Shown one piece after another: positions 1 to 5,292 of a stretch of 5,292 nt of DNA. The notes beneath the pieces were generated by a model. That model saw only the letters and a program-made list of their open reading frames with translations. It had not been told where the DNA came from and ran no database searches. Where the stretch lies: positions 1 to 5,292 of the forward strand of contig JAKAHF010000217.1 in the NCBI GenBank assembly GCA_021815245.1. Reading direction: 5' to 3'. The stretch's first letter is position 1; each line of letters starts with the position of its first letter. The translations under genes and the position numbers were made by a program. The DNA comes from Actinomycetes bacterium (GTDB lineage: Bacteria; Actinomycetota; Thermoleophilia; RBG-16-64-13).

Positions 1-2
1 AG

Positions 3-101
3 CTGGATGCGAACCGCGGTCGCCTTGCGCGCCTCGATGCCCTCAAGCGGCAGGCCCTCCTCGACCCCGAGCTCGACGTGCTCACCATCGGGCGAGCGTA
101 G
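3..101 (+). CDS. Possible 3' end of an unidentified protein gene (partial)
   Basis: Reading from position 3, the plus strand is open for 32 codons and ends at TAG (99-101). The C-terminus is leucine, arginine and aspartate rich and ends DVLTIGRA. By my count the second codon positions are much poorer in G+C (14 of 32) than the first and third (28 and 27 of 32), as in real GC-rich coding DNA. The stop is followed within a few bases by two inverted repeats and then by the convergent PII gene, which fits a gene end. I do not recognise the family from so short a piece. The opposite strand shares the same middle base and also reads as a plausible peptide (from a GTG at 113-111), so the strand is uncertain. 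That alternative has no ribosome binding site and its start would lie inside a hairpin. Confidence 0.42.
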   Translation: MDANRGRLARLDALKRQALLDPELDVLTIGRA

Positions 102-104
102 GGC

Positions 105-132
105 GGCCGTCACGAACAACGGCGTGACGGCC
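105..132. repeat. Perfect inverted repeat in the convergent intergenic zone
   Basis: A 10-bp perfect stem, GGCCGTCACG (105-114) with CGTGACGGCC (123-132), encloses an 8-nt loop. It starts three bases after the TAG of the putative left-hand gene. Neither side has a T-rich run, so it is not a textbook intrinsic terminator. It may pause polymerase or protect a 3' end for the plus-strand gene. Confidence 0.45.
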
Positions 133-142
133 TGGAGAAGAG

Positions 143-176
143 TCCGGCCGGTCCGTAGGGCGTCGGACCGGCCGGA
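143..176 (-). terminator. Likely terminator of the amt-PII operon
   Basis: A perfect 13-bp stem, TCCGGCCGGTCCG (143-155) with its complement (164-176), has an 8-nt loop and lies 25 bp beyond the PII stop codon. On the minus strand the stem is followed by CTCTTCTCC, which is pyrimidine-rich but only a weak U tract. The stem is very GC-rich and stable. Its position between two apparently convergent genes supports a terminator, perhaps acting in both directions. Confidence 0.65.
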
Positions 177-201
177 GGGGCAAGGGGGAGCTAGGTCAGG
201 G

Positions 202-543
202 CTATCCGATAGCCGCCGTGCCGGTCTCGCCGGTGCGGATGCGGATGCACTCCTCGAGATTCATGACGAAGATCTTGCCGTCGCCGATGCTGCCGGTGCG
301 GGCCGCGCCGATGATGGCGTCTATGGTCGGCTGCACAAAGGCGTCGTTGACGGCGATCTCCAGCTTGACCTTGCGCAGCAGGCCGCCGGGCTCGATGTGG
401 CTGCGGTAGACCTCGGCCACACCCTTCTGCCGGCCGCGACCCATTACGTCCGACACGGTCATCAGGTTGATCTCGGCCTCGGTCAAGGCATCGACCACTT
501 CGTCGAGACGGTCGGGCTGGATGATTGCCACTATGTATTTCAC
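202..543 (-). CDS. glnB: PII nitrogen regulatory protein (GlnB/GlnK family) lacking T-loop Tyr51
   Basis: This cytoplasmic signalling protein of 113 residues is the usual PII length. PII trimers bind ATP or ADP and 2-oxoglutarate and control Amt channels, glutamine synthetase regulation and other nitrogen functions. It aligns without gaps to E. coli GlnB as I recall that sequence. T-loop residues GRQKG (37-41), E44, Y46 and the pore-plugging R47 are present, as are Q39 and K58 of the 2-oxoglutarate and nucleotide site. The nucleotide motif TGSIGDGKIF (83-92) and RIRTGE (101-106) are intact. The T-loop then reads YRSHIEPGGLL: position 51, normally the modified tyrosine, is glutamate, and S48 replaces the usual glycine. 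F36 is arginine, and the common PFKL near residue 10 is PDRL. The start is GTG at 543-541, chosen because family homology begins there and AAGGAGG lies 9 nt upstream; an open frame further upstream overlaps the amt end and looks non-coding. It lies 55 bp downstream of amt, the classic amt-glnK operon order. Confidence 0.96.
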   Translation of the reverse strand: MKYIVAIIQPDRLDEVVDALTEAEINLMTVSDVMGRGRQKGVAEVYRSHIEPGGLLRKVKLEIAVNDAFVQPTIDAIIGAARTGSIGDGKIFVMNLEECIRIRTGETGTAAIG

Positions 544-552
544 GTTCGCGAG

Positions 553-559
553 CCTCCTT
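553..559 (-). promoter_or_regulatory. Ribosome binding site deciding the GTG start of the PII gene
   Basis: On the minus strand AAGGAGG occurs 9 nt before GTG (543-541). It separates the true 113-residue start from an in-frame extension that would overlap the end of the amt gene. Confidence 0.85.
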
Positions 560-598
560 GGGTCTGAGCGACAGCGATCAGTAGTAGTAGTCGAGAGT

Positions 599-2140
599 TT
601 ACAGGTGAGGTGACGCCGGGTAGGCGGGTACGCCCATCTCGGGGATGTCGAGACCAATCATCTCTTCTTCGCGAGTGACCCGGATACCTTGGACCTTCTT
701 CTGGATGCGGAAGAAGATGTACATGAGGCCGAACGCCCAGGCCATGACGACCACCGCGCCGAGTGCCTGCGCGCCCAACTGACTCCAGCCGCCGCCGTAG
801 AACAGGCCGCGGACGGTATCTTCCACGCCGTTCCAACCTGCCCCATAGCTGCCGTCGGCGAAGAGGCCGAGGGCGAGTATTCCCCAGACGCCGTTCACGC
901 CGTGTACCGAGACCGCGCCGACCGGGTCGTCGACCTTGAGCACCCGCTCGACGAAGACGATCGAACCGACGACCAGCAGGCCTCCGACGATGCCGATGAT
1001 GGCGGCGCCGATGGGGGTGACGAACGCGCACGGGGCGGTTATGGCCACGAGTCCGGCCAGCATGCCGTTGGCCGACATCGACGGGTCGGGCTTGCCCCAC
1101 AGCTTCCAGGCCAGGAACATCGCCGCGAGACAACCGGTAGCACTTGCGATGAATGTGTTGACGATGATGATGCTGAAGCGGAGGTCGGTGGCCGCGAACG
1201 TCGAGGCGCCATTGAACCCGATCCAGCCGAAGACGAGGACGATCACGCCGAGGATGGCCATGGGCATGTTGTGGCCCAAGATCGCCCGCGGCTTGCCGTT
1301 CTTGTCGAACTTGCCGATGCGAGGTCCGAGGACGATAGCCCCGGCCAGAGCCGCGAAGCCGCCGACCGCGTGCACCACGCTCGATCCGGCGAAGTCGACC
1401 AGGCCGTGTCCGGCGCCGATGTTGCGGCCCAGGGCCGACAGCCAGCCGCCGCCCCAGACCCAGTTGCCGTAGATGGGGTAGAGGATGGCCGAGACGAACA
1501 CGCCGTAGACCACGAACGCCGAGAACTTCCACCGTTCGGCCATCGCGCCGGTCGGGATGGTGGCCGTCGTGTCCATGAAGACCAGCTGGAAGAAGAACAT
1601 TGCGATGATGGCGACGTCGTAGCTCTGGCCTGACAGGAAGAAGCCTTTGTAGCCGATGAGCCCCCAGCCGGAAGCACCGTTGGCGAGGCCGTCGAGAGCC
1701 TGGGTGCCACCGATGGCCGCGAAGGTGCCGGCGCCTCCGAACTGGAAGGCGAAGCCCACGGCCCAGTACACGAGGCAGCCGATCGCGAAGATGATGAAGT
1801 TGGTCATGACCACGTGCACTGCGTTCTTGGAACGCGAGAAGCCGGTCTCGACCATGGCGAAGCCCATCTGCATGAAGAACACCAGGGCTCCTCCGAAGAT
1901 CAGATAGAACATGTTGAGCGACACCTTCACGTGTCCGAGCTCATTGGCGAGTTCTTCGCCGGTCGGGCTGCCGGTCGTAGCGGCCGAGACGTCGGCCGCT
2001 GTGCCGGTCGAAGATCCACTGGGGTCACCCGCCACTGCCATCCCGACGATCATGACGAAAAGCAGCCCGGCGAGTGCGGCGATCATCATCATCTTCTTCG
2101 CCAGTGGCGACCAGGCCCACGGCGGTGCATGCTCCTTCAT
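599..2140 (-). CDS. amt: Ammonium transporter, Amt/MEP/Rh family, with N-terminal signal segment
   Basis: This integral membrane channel for ammonium has 513 residues. A basic and hydrophobic N-terminus (K15, K16, then about 17-37, ending AVA-G) looks like a cleavable signal peptide, with no lipobox cysteine. A Ser/Thr/Ala/Gly-rich linker (38-60) follows, then eleven probable membrane helices from about 72 to 478. Family landmarks are present: FQxxF with F188 (AmtB F107 gate), AMAERWKFSA (199-208), W229 of VWGGGW (AmtB W148), D249 and H257 in DFAGSSVVH (AmtB D160 and H168), GWIGFNGAS (305-313) and H413 in SVHGVNG (AmtB H318). The twin pore histidines are therefore H257 and H413. The cytoplasmic tail ends EEEMIGLDIPEMGVPAYP, the conserved Amt tail that contacts PII. 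It is longer than E. coli AmtB because of the leader and a glycine-rich loop at about 134-175. The start is ATG at 2140-2138 with AAGGAGG 5 nt upstream. It is the first gene of the amt-PII operon. Confidence 0.97.
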   Translation of the reverse strand: MKEHAPPWAWSPLAKKMMMIAALAGLLFVMIVGMAVAGDPSGSSTGTAADVSAATTGSPTGEELANELGHVKVSLNMFYLIFGGALVFFMQMGFAMVETGFSRSKNAVHVVMTNFIIFAIGCLVYWAVGFAFQFGGAGTFAAIGGTQALDGLANGASGWGLIGYKGFFLSGQSYDVAIIAMFFFQLVFMDTTATIPTGAMAERWKFSAFVVYGVFVSAILYPIYGNWVWGGGWLSALGRNIGAGHGLVDFAGSSVVHAVGGFAALAGAIVLGPRIGKFDKNGKPRAILGHNMPMAILGVIVLVFGWIGFNGASTFAATDLRFSIIIVNTFIASATGCLAAMFLAWKLWGKPDPSMSANGMLAGLVAITAPCAFVTPIGAAIIGIVGGLLVVGSIVFVERVLKVDDPVGAVSVHGVNGVWGILALGLFADGSYGAGWNGVEDTVRGLFYGGGWSQLGAQALGAVVVMAWAFGLMYIFFRIQKKVQGIRVTREEEMIGLDIPEMGVPAYPASPHL

Positions 2141-2145
2141 TGTTG

Positions 2146-2152
2146 CCTCCTT
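2146..2152 (-). promoter_or_regulatory. Ribosome binding site of the first amt gene
   Basis: AAGGAGG on the minus strand lies 5 nt before the ATG at 2140-2138. It rules out the in-frame extension to 2272, whose translation looks non-coding. Confidence 0.85.
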
Positions 2153-2238
2153 CTGATGTTTGCCGGGTCTCTGTCGCACATCGTACTGAGGCCGGGAGCC
2201 GCTGCCATTCTCCCCAGGGCGAGAGTTTCCACGACACG

Positions 2239-2258
2239 CTTTGGACAATAGTAGTAAC
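2239..2258 (+). promoter_or_regulatory. Operator-like element upstream of the first amt gene
   Basis: CTTTGGACAATAGTAGTAAC matches the perfect palindrome at 4058-4077 at 14 of 20 positions, including nine consecutive bases, TTTGGACAA. The left half-site is intact and the right half is degenerate. It ends 99 bp upstream of the amt start and 113 bp upstream of the PucR gene start, so it could serve either. Binding by the PucR-type protein is inferred, not shown. Confidence 0.5.
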
Positions 2259-2291
2259 GCCGGACGGACCAACGCAGGATAAATCGCGGCT

Positions 2292-2311
2292 ATTCGGATG
2301 ATTGGCCATGA
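2292..2311 (+). promoter_or_regulatory. Weak operator-like element upstream of the PucR gene
   Basis: ATTCGGATGATTGGCCATGA matches the degenerate element at 4179-4198 at 13 of 20 positions and the perfect palindrome at 11 of 20. It shares the TTCGGA and GGCCAT blocks with the former at the same spacing. It lies about 60 bp before the PucR gene start, a reasonable place for autoregulation. The match is weak and may be chance. Confidence 0.22.
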
Positions 2312-2371
2312 AGCGTGAGCAGGATTTTGGCCCTATGTCTAAAGCGCCCACAGTGTGGTATCGTGCTGAGC

Positions 2372-4021
2372 ATGCCAACGACGGTCGGACAGATACTGCG
2401 ACTCCCTGTGCTCGAGGATGCACGCATCCTTGCCGGTCGTGGTGGTCTCGACCGCGCCGTCACATCGGTGACGGTAGGCGAGGTTCCCGACATCGCCGAC
2501 TGGCTCTCGGGCGGCGAGATGGTGCTGTCGACCATGTTCGCCTTCAGGGGCGACATCGACCGCCAACGGGAGTTCTGCAGGCGGGTCATGCTGGCCGACG
2601 CCGCCGCGCTGTTCGTGAAGACCACCCGTTTCGTCGGCGGCATGCCGGCCGACAGCATCGAGTTGGCAGACAAGCGCAACTTCCCCATCATCGAGGTGCC
2701 GCAGGGGCTCCGCTGGACCAAGCTCATGCAAGACGTCACCGAGGTGATCATCAATCGCCAGGCGTCGCTGCTAGAACAATCGCAGGCGATCCATAGGAGT
2801 CTGCTGGGCGTGGTCATTCGGGGTGGGGGCTGGCAGGAGCTGGCCGACGAATGCGCCCGCTTGCTGGCGGCCCCCATGGTGCTTCTCGATACATCACTCG
2901 AGGTTCTCGCTACCTCGAGCGGCTTCCCCATCAGCATCGCCTATCTCGATTCGCGGCTGACACTGCCCGATGCCCGGGAGCGGTTCGCCGGGTTGACGGG
3001 GCCCACTCCTCTGAGGGTCGAGCAGGAGGGTCTGCCCGCGCTCTTTGCCCTGCCTATCGTGAGCAGCCACAGGGTGCTCGGCTACGTCTGCACCCTGAGC
3101 GACGCGAAGAACCTGTCGTCGATGCAGATACTCACGCTGGAACATGCGGCCACCATCGCCGCCCTCGAGATGGCGCAAGACCGCGTGCGCTTCGAGACCG
3201 AGGTGAGGCTCAAAGGCGACTTCGTCGACGACGTCATCAGCGGCAACGAGCAGGCAATGGATTCCCTGTTGCGGCGCGGTGTCTTTCTCGGCTGCGATCT
3301 GCGCTACGGAGCCACGGTCATCCTACTCGGGGTCGACGAGTATGACGGGCTCGTGGCTCGCAGGGGCCTGGACCAGGAGGATCTCGACCGGCAGATCGAA
3401 CTCTACTTCACGCAGTGCTCGCGCTTGGTCGGCTCGGCCGAGCCGTCGTCGCTTGTCAGCCTGAAGTCGGGGCGCATCGTTGTCTTCGTATGCGGCAAGA
3501 GCGCGCAAGATCCGCCGTCGCTCAAGAAGCTGGCCACCGCCCTGCAGGCCCTGGCTCAGACATCGGGAGGGCTTAGCGTCTCCGCGGGTATCGGCGCCTT
3601 CACGAAGAGCGCCCGCGAGATGGATCGTGGCTACCAGCAGGCGCTGGTCGCCCTCAAGGTCGGTCGCAAGCTGTCGGGCGCGGGCAGCGTTCTCTCGTTC
3701 GACAATGTGGGCACCTATCGGATCCTTCTCGACACCTTCGAGAGGGACCCGGAAGAGATCCGTGCCCTCTATGAAGAGACCATCGGCCCCGTCGATGCCT
3801 ACGACACCGCGAACGGCACCCAGCTCACGCGTACGCTCGCCATCTACTTTCGCAACAACGAGAATCTCACCCAGACCGCCGGCGACCTCCACGCGCACCG
3901 GCACACCATTCGCTACCGGCTGGAGAAGATCGCCGAGATCAACGGGCTCAACGTGTTCGAAACGGAGCACAAGGAGCGTCTCGGATTGGGCCTCAAGGCC
4001 AAGAGCCTGCTCGCCGGTTAG
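2372..4021 (+). CDS. PucR-family transcriptional activator (PucR, GAF-like, GGDEF-like, HTH_30)
   Basis: A cytoplasmic DNA-binding regulator of 549 residues. The N-terminal PucR domain (about 3-125) begins VGQILRLPVLEDARILAG and contains PDIADWLSGGEMVLST and the FPIIEVP strand, all typical. A GAF-like sensor region follows (about 153-271). A GGDEF-like CdaR-type domain spans about 279-436, with SAGIGAFTKSAREMDRGYQQA near its end; it lacks a GGDEF catalytic motif and is not expected to make cyclic di-GMP. The C-terminal helix-turn-helix (about 476-546) carries NLTQTAGDLHAHRHTIRYRL. Characterised relatives include B. subtilis PucR, which controls purine catabolism genes; family members often activate nitrogen or amino acid genes. 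The ATG at 2372 was chosen because family homology begins there. No Shine-Dalgarno sequence precedes it, and upstream in-frame GTGs (2315, 2363) have none that is convincing either. Lying between two amt genes, it is probably their regulator. The effector is unknown and not deducible here. Confidence 0.93.
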   Translation: MPTTVGQILRLPVLEDARILAGRGGLDRAVTSVTVGEVPDIADWLSGGEMVLSTMFAFRGDIDRQREFCRRVMLADAAALFVKTTRFVGGMPADSIELADKRNFPIIEVPQGLRWTKLMQDVTEVIINRQASLLEQSQAIHRSLLGVVIRGGGWQELADECARLLAAPMVLLDTSLEVLATSSGFPISIAYLDSRLTLPDARERFAGLTGPTPLRVEQEGLPALFALPIVSSHRVLGYVCTLSDAKNLSSMQILTLEHAATIAALEMAQDRVRFETEVRLKGDFVDDVISGNEQAMDSLLRRGVFLGCDLRYGATVILLGVDEYDGLVARRGLDQEDLDRQIELYFTQCSRLVGSAEPSSLVSLKSGRIVVFVCGKSAQDPPSLKKLATALQALAQTSGGLSVSAGIGAFTKSAREMDRGYQQALVALKVGRKLSGAGSVLSFDNVGTYRILLDTFERDPEEIRALYEETIGPVDAYDTANGTQLTRTLAIYFRNNENLTQTAGDLHAHRHTIRYRLEKIAEINGLNVFETEHKERLGLGLKAKSLLAG

Positions 4022-4057
4022 CCGCCACCCAGCCGCCGGGCGCGGCGAAAGCTCAGT

Positions 4058-4077
4058 GTTTGGACAAGTGTCCAAAC
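4058..4077. promoter_or_regulatory. Perfect 20-bp palindrome, candidate operator upstream of the second amt gene
   Basis: GTTTGGACAAGTGTCCAAAC has two 9-bp arms, GTTTGGACA and TGTCCAAAC, separated by AG. It starts 37 bp after the PucR gene stop and ends 29 bp before the proposed -35 box at 4107. The two-base spacer argues against an RNA hairpin and for a dimeric protein site. The TTTGGACAA core recurs in front of the other amt gene. Position and recurrence suggest an activator site centred near -74 of the second amt promoter. The PucR-type neighbour is the obvious candidate binder. Confidence 0.68.
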
Positions 4078-4106
4078 GCCACCGGGCAAGCTTGGACGCG
4101 TGGCGA

Positions 4107-4135
4107 TTCACACCTCACCCGTTCTCCGCTGTAAT
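4107..4135 (+). promoter_or_regulatory. Sigma-70-like promoter of the second amt gene
   Basis: TTCACA (4107-4112) and TGTAAT (4130-4135) each match the -35 and -10 consensus at five of six positions and are exactly 17 bp apart. Transcription would start near 4142, giving a leader of about 80 nt. The perfect palindrome lies upstream and the degenerate copy lies inside the leader. Confidence 0.5.
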
Positions 4136-4178
4136 TGTCATGTCTTGATCTGACGGGCTCCAGGGGGAGAGAGTCAGC

Positions 4179-4198
4179 GTTCGGACAAACGGCCATAC
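4179..4198 (+). promoter_or_regulatory. Degenerate copy of the operator-like palindrome in the second amt leader
   Basis: GTTCGGACAAACGGCCATAC matches the palindrome at 4058-4077 at 15 of 20 positions with no gaps; the outer bases and the GGACAA core agree. It ends 23 bp before the GTG start and lies downstream of the proposed transcription start. The two centres are 121 bp apart. If bound by the same protein it would more likely repress or modulate than activate. Confidence 0.5.
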
Positions 4199-4210
4199 GG
4201 CGACCGACTT

Positions 4211-4216
4211 AGGAGG
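4211..4216 (+). promoter_or_regulatory. Ribosome binding site deciding the GTG start of the second amt gene
   Basis: AGGAGG lies 5 nt before the GTG at 4222. An in-frame TAG at 4210-4212 excludes any earlier start, so this site and the GTG define the N-terminus. Confidence 0.85.
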
Positions 4217-4221
4217 ATAGG

Positions 4222-5292
4222 GTGGATACTGGAGATACCGCATGGATGATCGTCAGCACTGCGCTGGTGATGCTGATGACTCCTGGACTGGCATTCTTCT
4301 ACGGGGGCCTGGTGCGCCGTAAGAACGTGCTGTCGATCATGATGCAGTGCTTCATCCTCGTGGGCGTTATCAGCGTCCAGTGGATTCTCTTCGGCTATAG
4401 CCTCGCCTTCGGACCCGACCACGGGGGCTTCATCGGAGGCCTGAGCTGGGCCGCTCTCAACAACGTCGGCCTGGAACCTAATGCCGACTACGCGGCGACC
4501 ATCCCGCATCAGCTCTTCATGATCTTCCAGATGATGTTCGCGGTCATCACGCCGGCGCTCATCATCGGCGCGTTCGCCGAGCGCATGAAGTTCAGCGCCT
4601 TCCTGGTCTTTTCGATCCTGTGGTCGACCCTCGTCTACGACCCCATGGCTCACTGGGTGTGGGGTGTCGGTGGCTGGCTGCGTGACTTCGGCGCCCTCGA
4701 CTTCGCGGGCGGCACGGTCGTTCACATCAATGCCGGCATGGCCGCCCTCGCCGCCGCGCTCGTCATGGGCAGGCGCAAGGGCTATCCCGAGACCTCGCCG
4801 CCTCACAACCTGCCGTTCGCCATCCTGGGCGCGGCGCTGCTGTGGTTCGGTTGGTTCGGGTTCAACGCCGGTAGCGCGCTTGGGTCGAACGGTCTGTCGG
4901 TGTCGGCCTTCGTCGCCACGCACATCGGCGCCTCCGCCGCCGCTCTTGCCTGGGCCGGACTCGAATGGATGACGCGCAAGAAGCCCACCGCTCTCGGCAT
5001 CATCTCGGGTGCGGTCGCGGGTCTGGTCGCCATCACGCCGGCCTCCGGCTTCGTCACCCCGGTCGGCGCGCTGGGCGTCGGCGCCCTCGCCGGTCTCGTC
5101 TGCTACGTCTCGGTGGTCGTGGTCAAGAACAAGCTTGGATATGACGACTCGCTCGACGCGTTCGGTGTGCACGGCATCGGCGGCATGGTCGGTGCTCTGG
5201 CCACGGGTCTGTGGGCCACGACGGTCATCAACCCACTCGGCGCCGATGGCGTGTTCCACGGCAGTGGCATACTGCTCGTCAAGCAGATCGCG
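4222..5292 (+). CDS. amt: Second ammonium transporter, Amt family, AmtB-like (3' end beyond the window)
   Basis: The frame is open for 357 codons to the window edge. It starts at GTG and enters the first membrane helix by residue 8 (WMIVSTALVMLMTPGLAFFY), so it has no signal peptide. Numbering nearly matches mature E. coli AmtB: F106 in FQMMF (F107 gate), AFAERMKFSA (117-126), W147 in HWVWG (W148), D160 and H168 in DFAGGTVVH, WFGFNAGSAL (211-220, including S218 for S219) and H317 in FGVHGIGG (H318). The pore twin histidines and periplasmic recruitment site are therefore intact. Ten of eleven helices are visible; the last helix and the PII-contacting tail are cut off. It is clearly a different subfamily from the first Amt: no leader, a shorter loop between helices 2 and 3, and different wording at most motifs. 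It follows the PucR gene by 200 bp with its own promoter candidate. Whether a second PII gene follows cannot be seen. Confidence 0.96.
   Translation, partial: MDTGDTAWMIVSTALVMLMTPGLAFFYGGLVRRKNVLSIMMQCFILVGVISVQWILFGYSLAFGPDHGGFIGGLSWAALNNVGLEPNADYAATIPHQLFMIFQMMFAVITPALIIGAFAERMKFSAFLVFSILWSTLVYDPMAHWVWGVGGWLRDFGALDFAGGTVVHINAGMAALAAALVMGRRKGYPETSPPHNLPFAILGAALLWFGWFGFNAGSALGSNGLSVSAFVATHIGASAAALAWAGLEWMTRKKPTALGIISGAVAGLVAITPASGFVTPVGALGVGALAGLVCYVSVVVVKNKLGYDDSLDAFGVHGIGGMVGALATGLWATTVINPLGADGVFHGSGILLVKQIA

Larger units (their letters stand above)
2141..2371. promoter_or_regulatory. Divergent control region between amt-PII and the PucR gene
   Basis: These 231 bp lie between two divergent start codons and must hold both promoters. 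I see no sigma-70 pair matching well on either strand. The least poor minus-strand candidate is TTGGTC, 16 bp, TATTGT (2273-2246), whose -10 overlaps the TTTGGACAA element. I find no sigma-54 site with GG and GC at the right spacing. The region is less GC-rich than the flanking genes around 2240-2345. Confidence 0.7.

Noticed and set aside
1..113. Minus-strand reading frame from a GTG at 113-111 to the left edge, a plausible-looking peptide
   Set aside because: It shares its middle codon base with the plus-strand frame ending at 99-101, so composition cannot separate the two. Its start lies inside a hairpin, has no ribosome binding site and follows the operon terminator. The plus-strand reading is preferred, but only modestly.
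580..590. Short GTA trinucleotide repeat between the amt and PII genes
   Set aside because: Only about three and a half units; too short to be called a functional or variable repeat.
540..1532. Long arginine- and glycine-rich frame on the minus strand
   Set aside because: It is an out-of-frame shadow of the first amt gene, with low-complexity composition typical of GC-rich off-frame translation.
689..1633. Long acidic plus-strand frame opposite the first amt gene
   Set aside because: Antisense shadow: rich in D, E, A and H with no recognisable domain, over a fully convincing Amt coding region.
2258..2274. CGGACGGACCAAC block next to the TTTGGACAA element as another operator copy
   Set aside because: It contains GGAC and a GACCAAC half, but the half-site spacing does not fit the 20-bp palindrome, and GGA repeats are common in GC-rich DNA.
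2141..2371. Sigma-54 (-24/-12) promoter for the amt-PII operon
   Set aside because: No TGGCAC-N5-TTGC-like sequence with proper GG-to-GC spacing is present on either strand.
2302..2796. Plus-strand frame overlapping the start of the PucR gene
   Set aside because: The PucR domain is unmistakable in the other frame, and this translation is arginine- and histidine-rich without motifs.
4034..4047. CGCCG/CGGCG hairpin as terminator of the PucR gene
   Set aside because: The stem is only 5 bp with a 4-nt loop and no following T run; such repeats are frequent by chance in this composition.
4174..5259. 361-codon minus-strand frame opposite the second amt gene
   Set aside because: The plus strand encodes Amt with all pore residues across this whole stretch; the antisense product is a charged, low-complexity shadow.

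Overview
The window looks like chromosomal DNA from a GC-rich bacterium. Genes are tightly packed, G or C predominates at third codon positions, and three of the four well-supported genes have strong AGGAGG-type ribosome binding sites. PucR-type activators are especially common in Actinobacteria and also occur in Firmicutes. The base composition favours an actinobacterial or other high-GC lineage, but no marker here fixes the taxon.

Layout from left to right. (1) Positions 3-101 may hold the last 32 codons of an unidentified plus-strand gene. It would converge on the next operon across a zone with two perfect inverted repeats (105-132 and 143-176); the second is a reasonable terminator for the minus strand. 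(2) A minus-strand operon runs right to left: a 513-residue Amt-family ammonium transporter (599-2140) followed 55 bp later by a PII signalling protein (202-543). The PII protein is colinear with GlnB/GlnK over its whole length but lacks the modifiable T-loop tyrosine 51. (3) A 231-bp divergent control region (2141-2371) separates the operon from (4) a plus-strand PucR-family activator of 549 residues (2372-4021) with PucR, GAF-like, GGDEF-like and C-terminal helix-turn-helix parts. (5) A 200-bp intergenic region (4022-4221) holds a perfect 20-bp palindrome, a good sigma-70-like promoter and a second, degenerate copy of the palindrome. (6) A second and different Amt transporter begins at a GTG (4222) and runs off the right edge.

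The simplest reading is a compact ammonium acquisition locus. Two Amt channels of different subfamilies flank a PucR-type regulator, and one channel is co-transcribed with the PII protein that would plug or sense it. A shared sequence with core TTTGGACAA lies upstream of both transporter genes, in perfect palindromic form before the second. It is the best candidate operator for the intervening PucR protein. The most unusual points are this possible new PucR-amt regulon and its operator, and a PII protein that cannot be uridylylated or adenylylated at the usual residue. The family assignments are secure; the regulatory link is inferred from motif recurrence and gene order.
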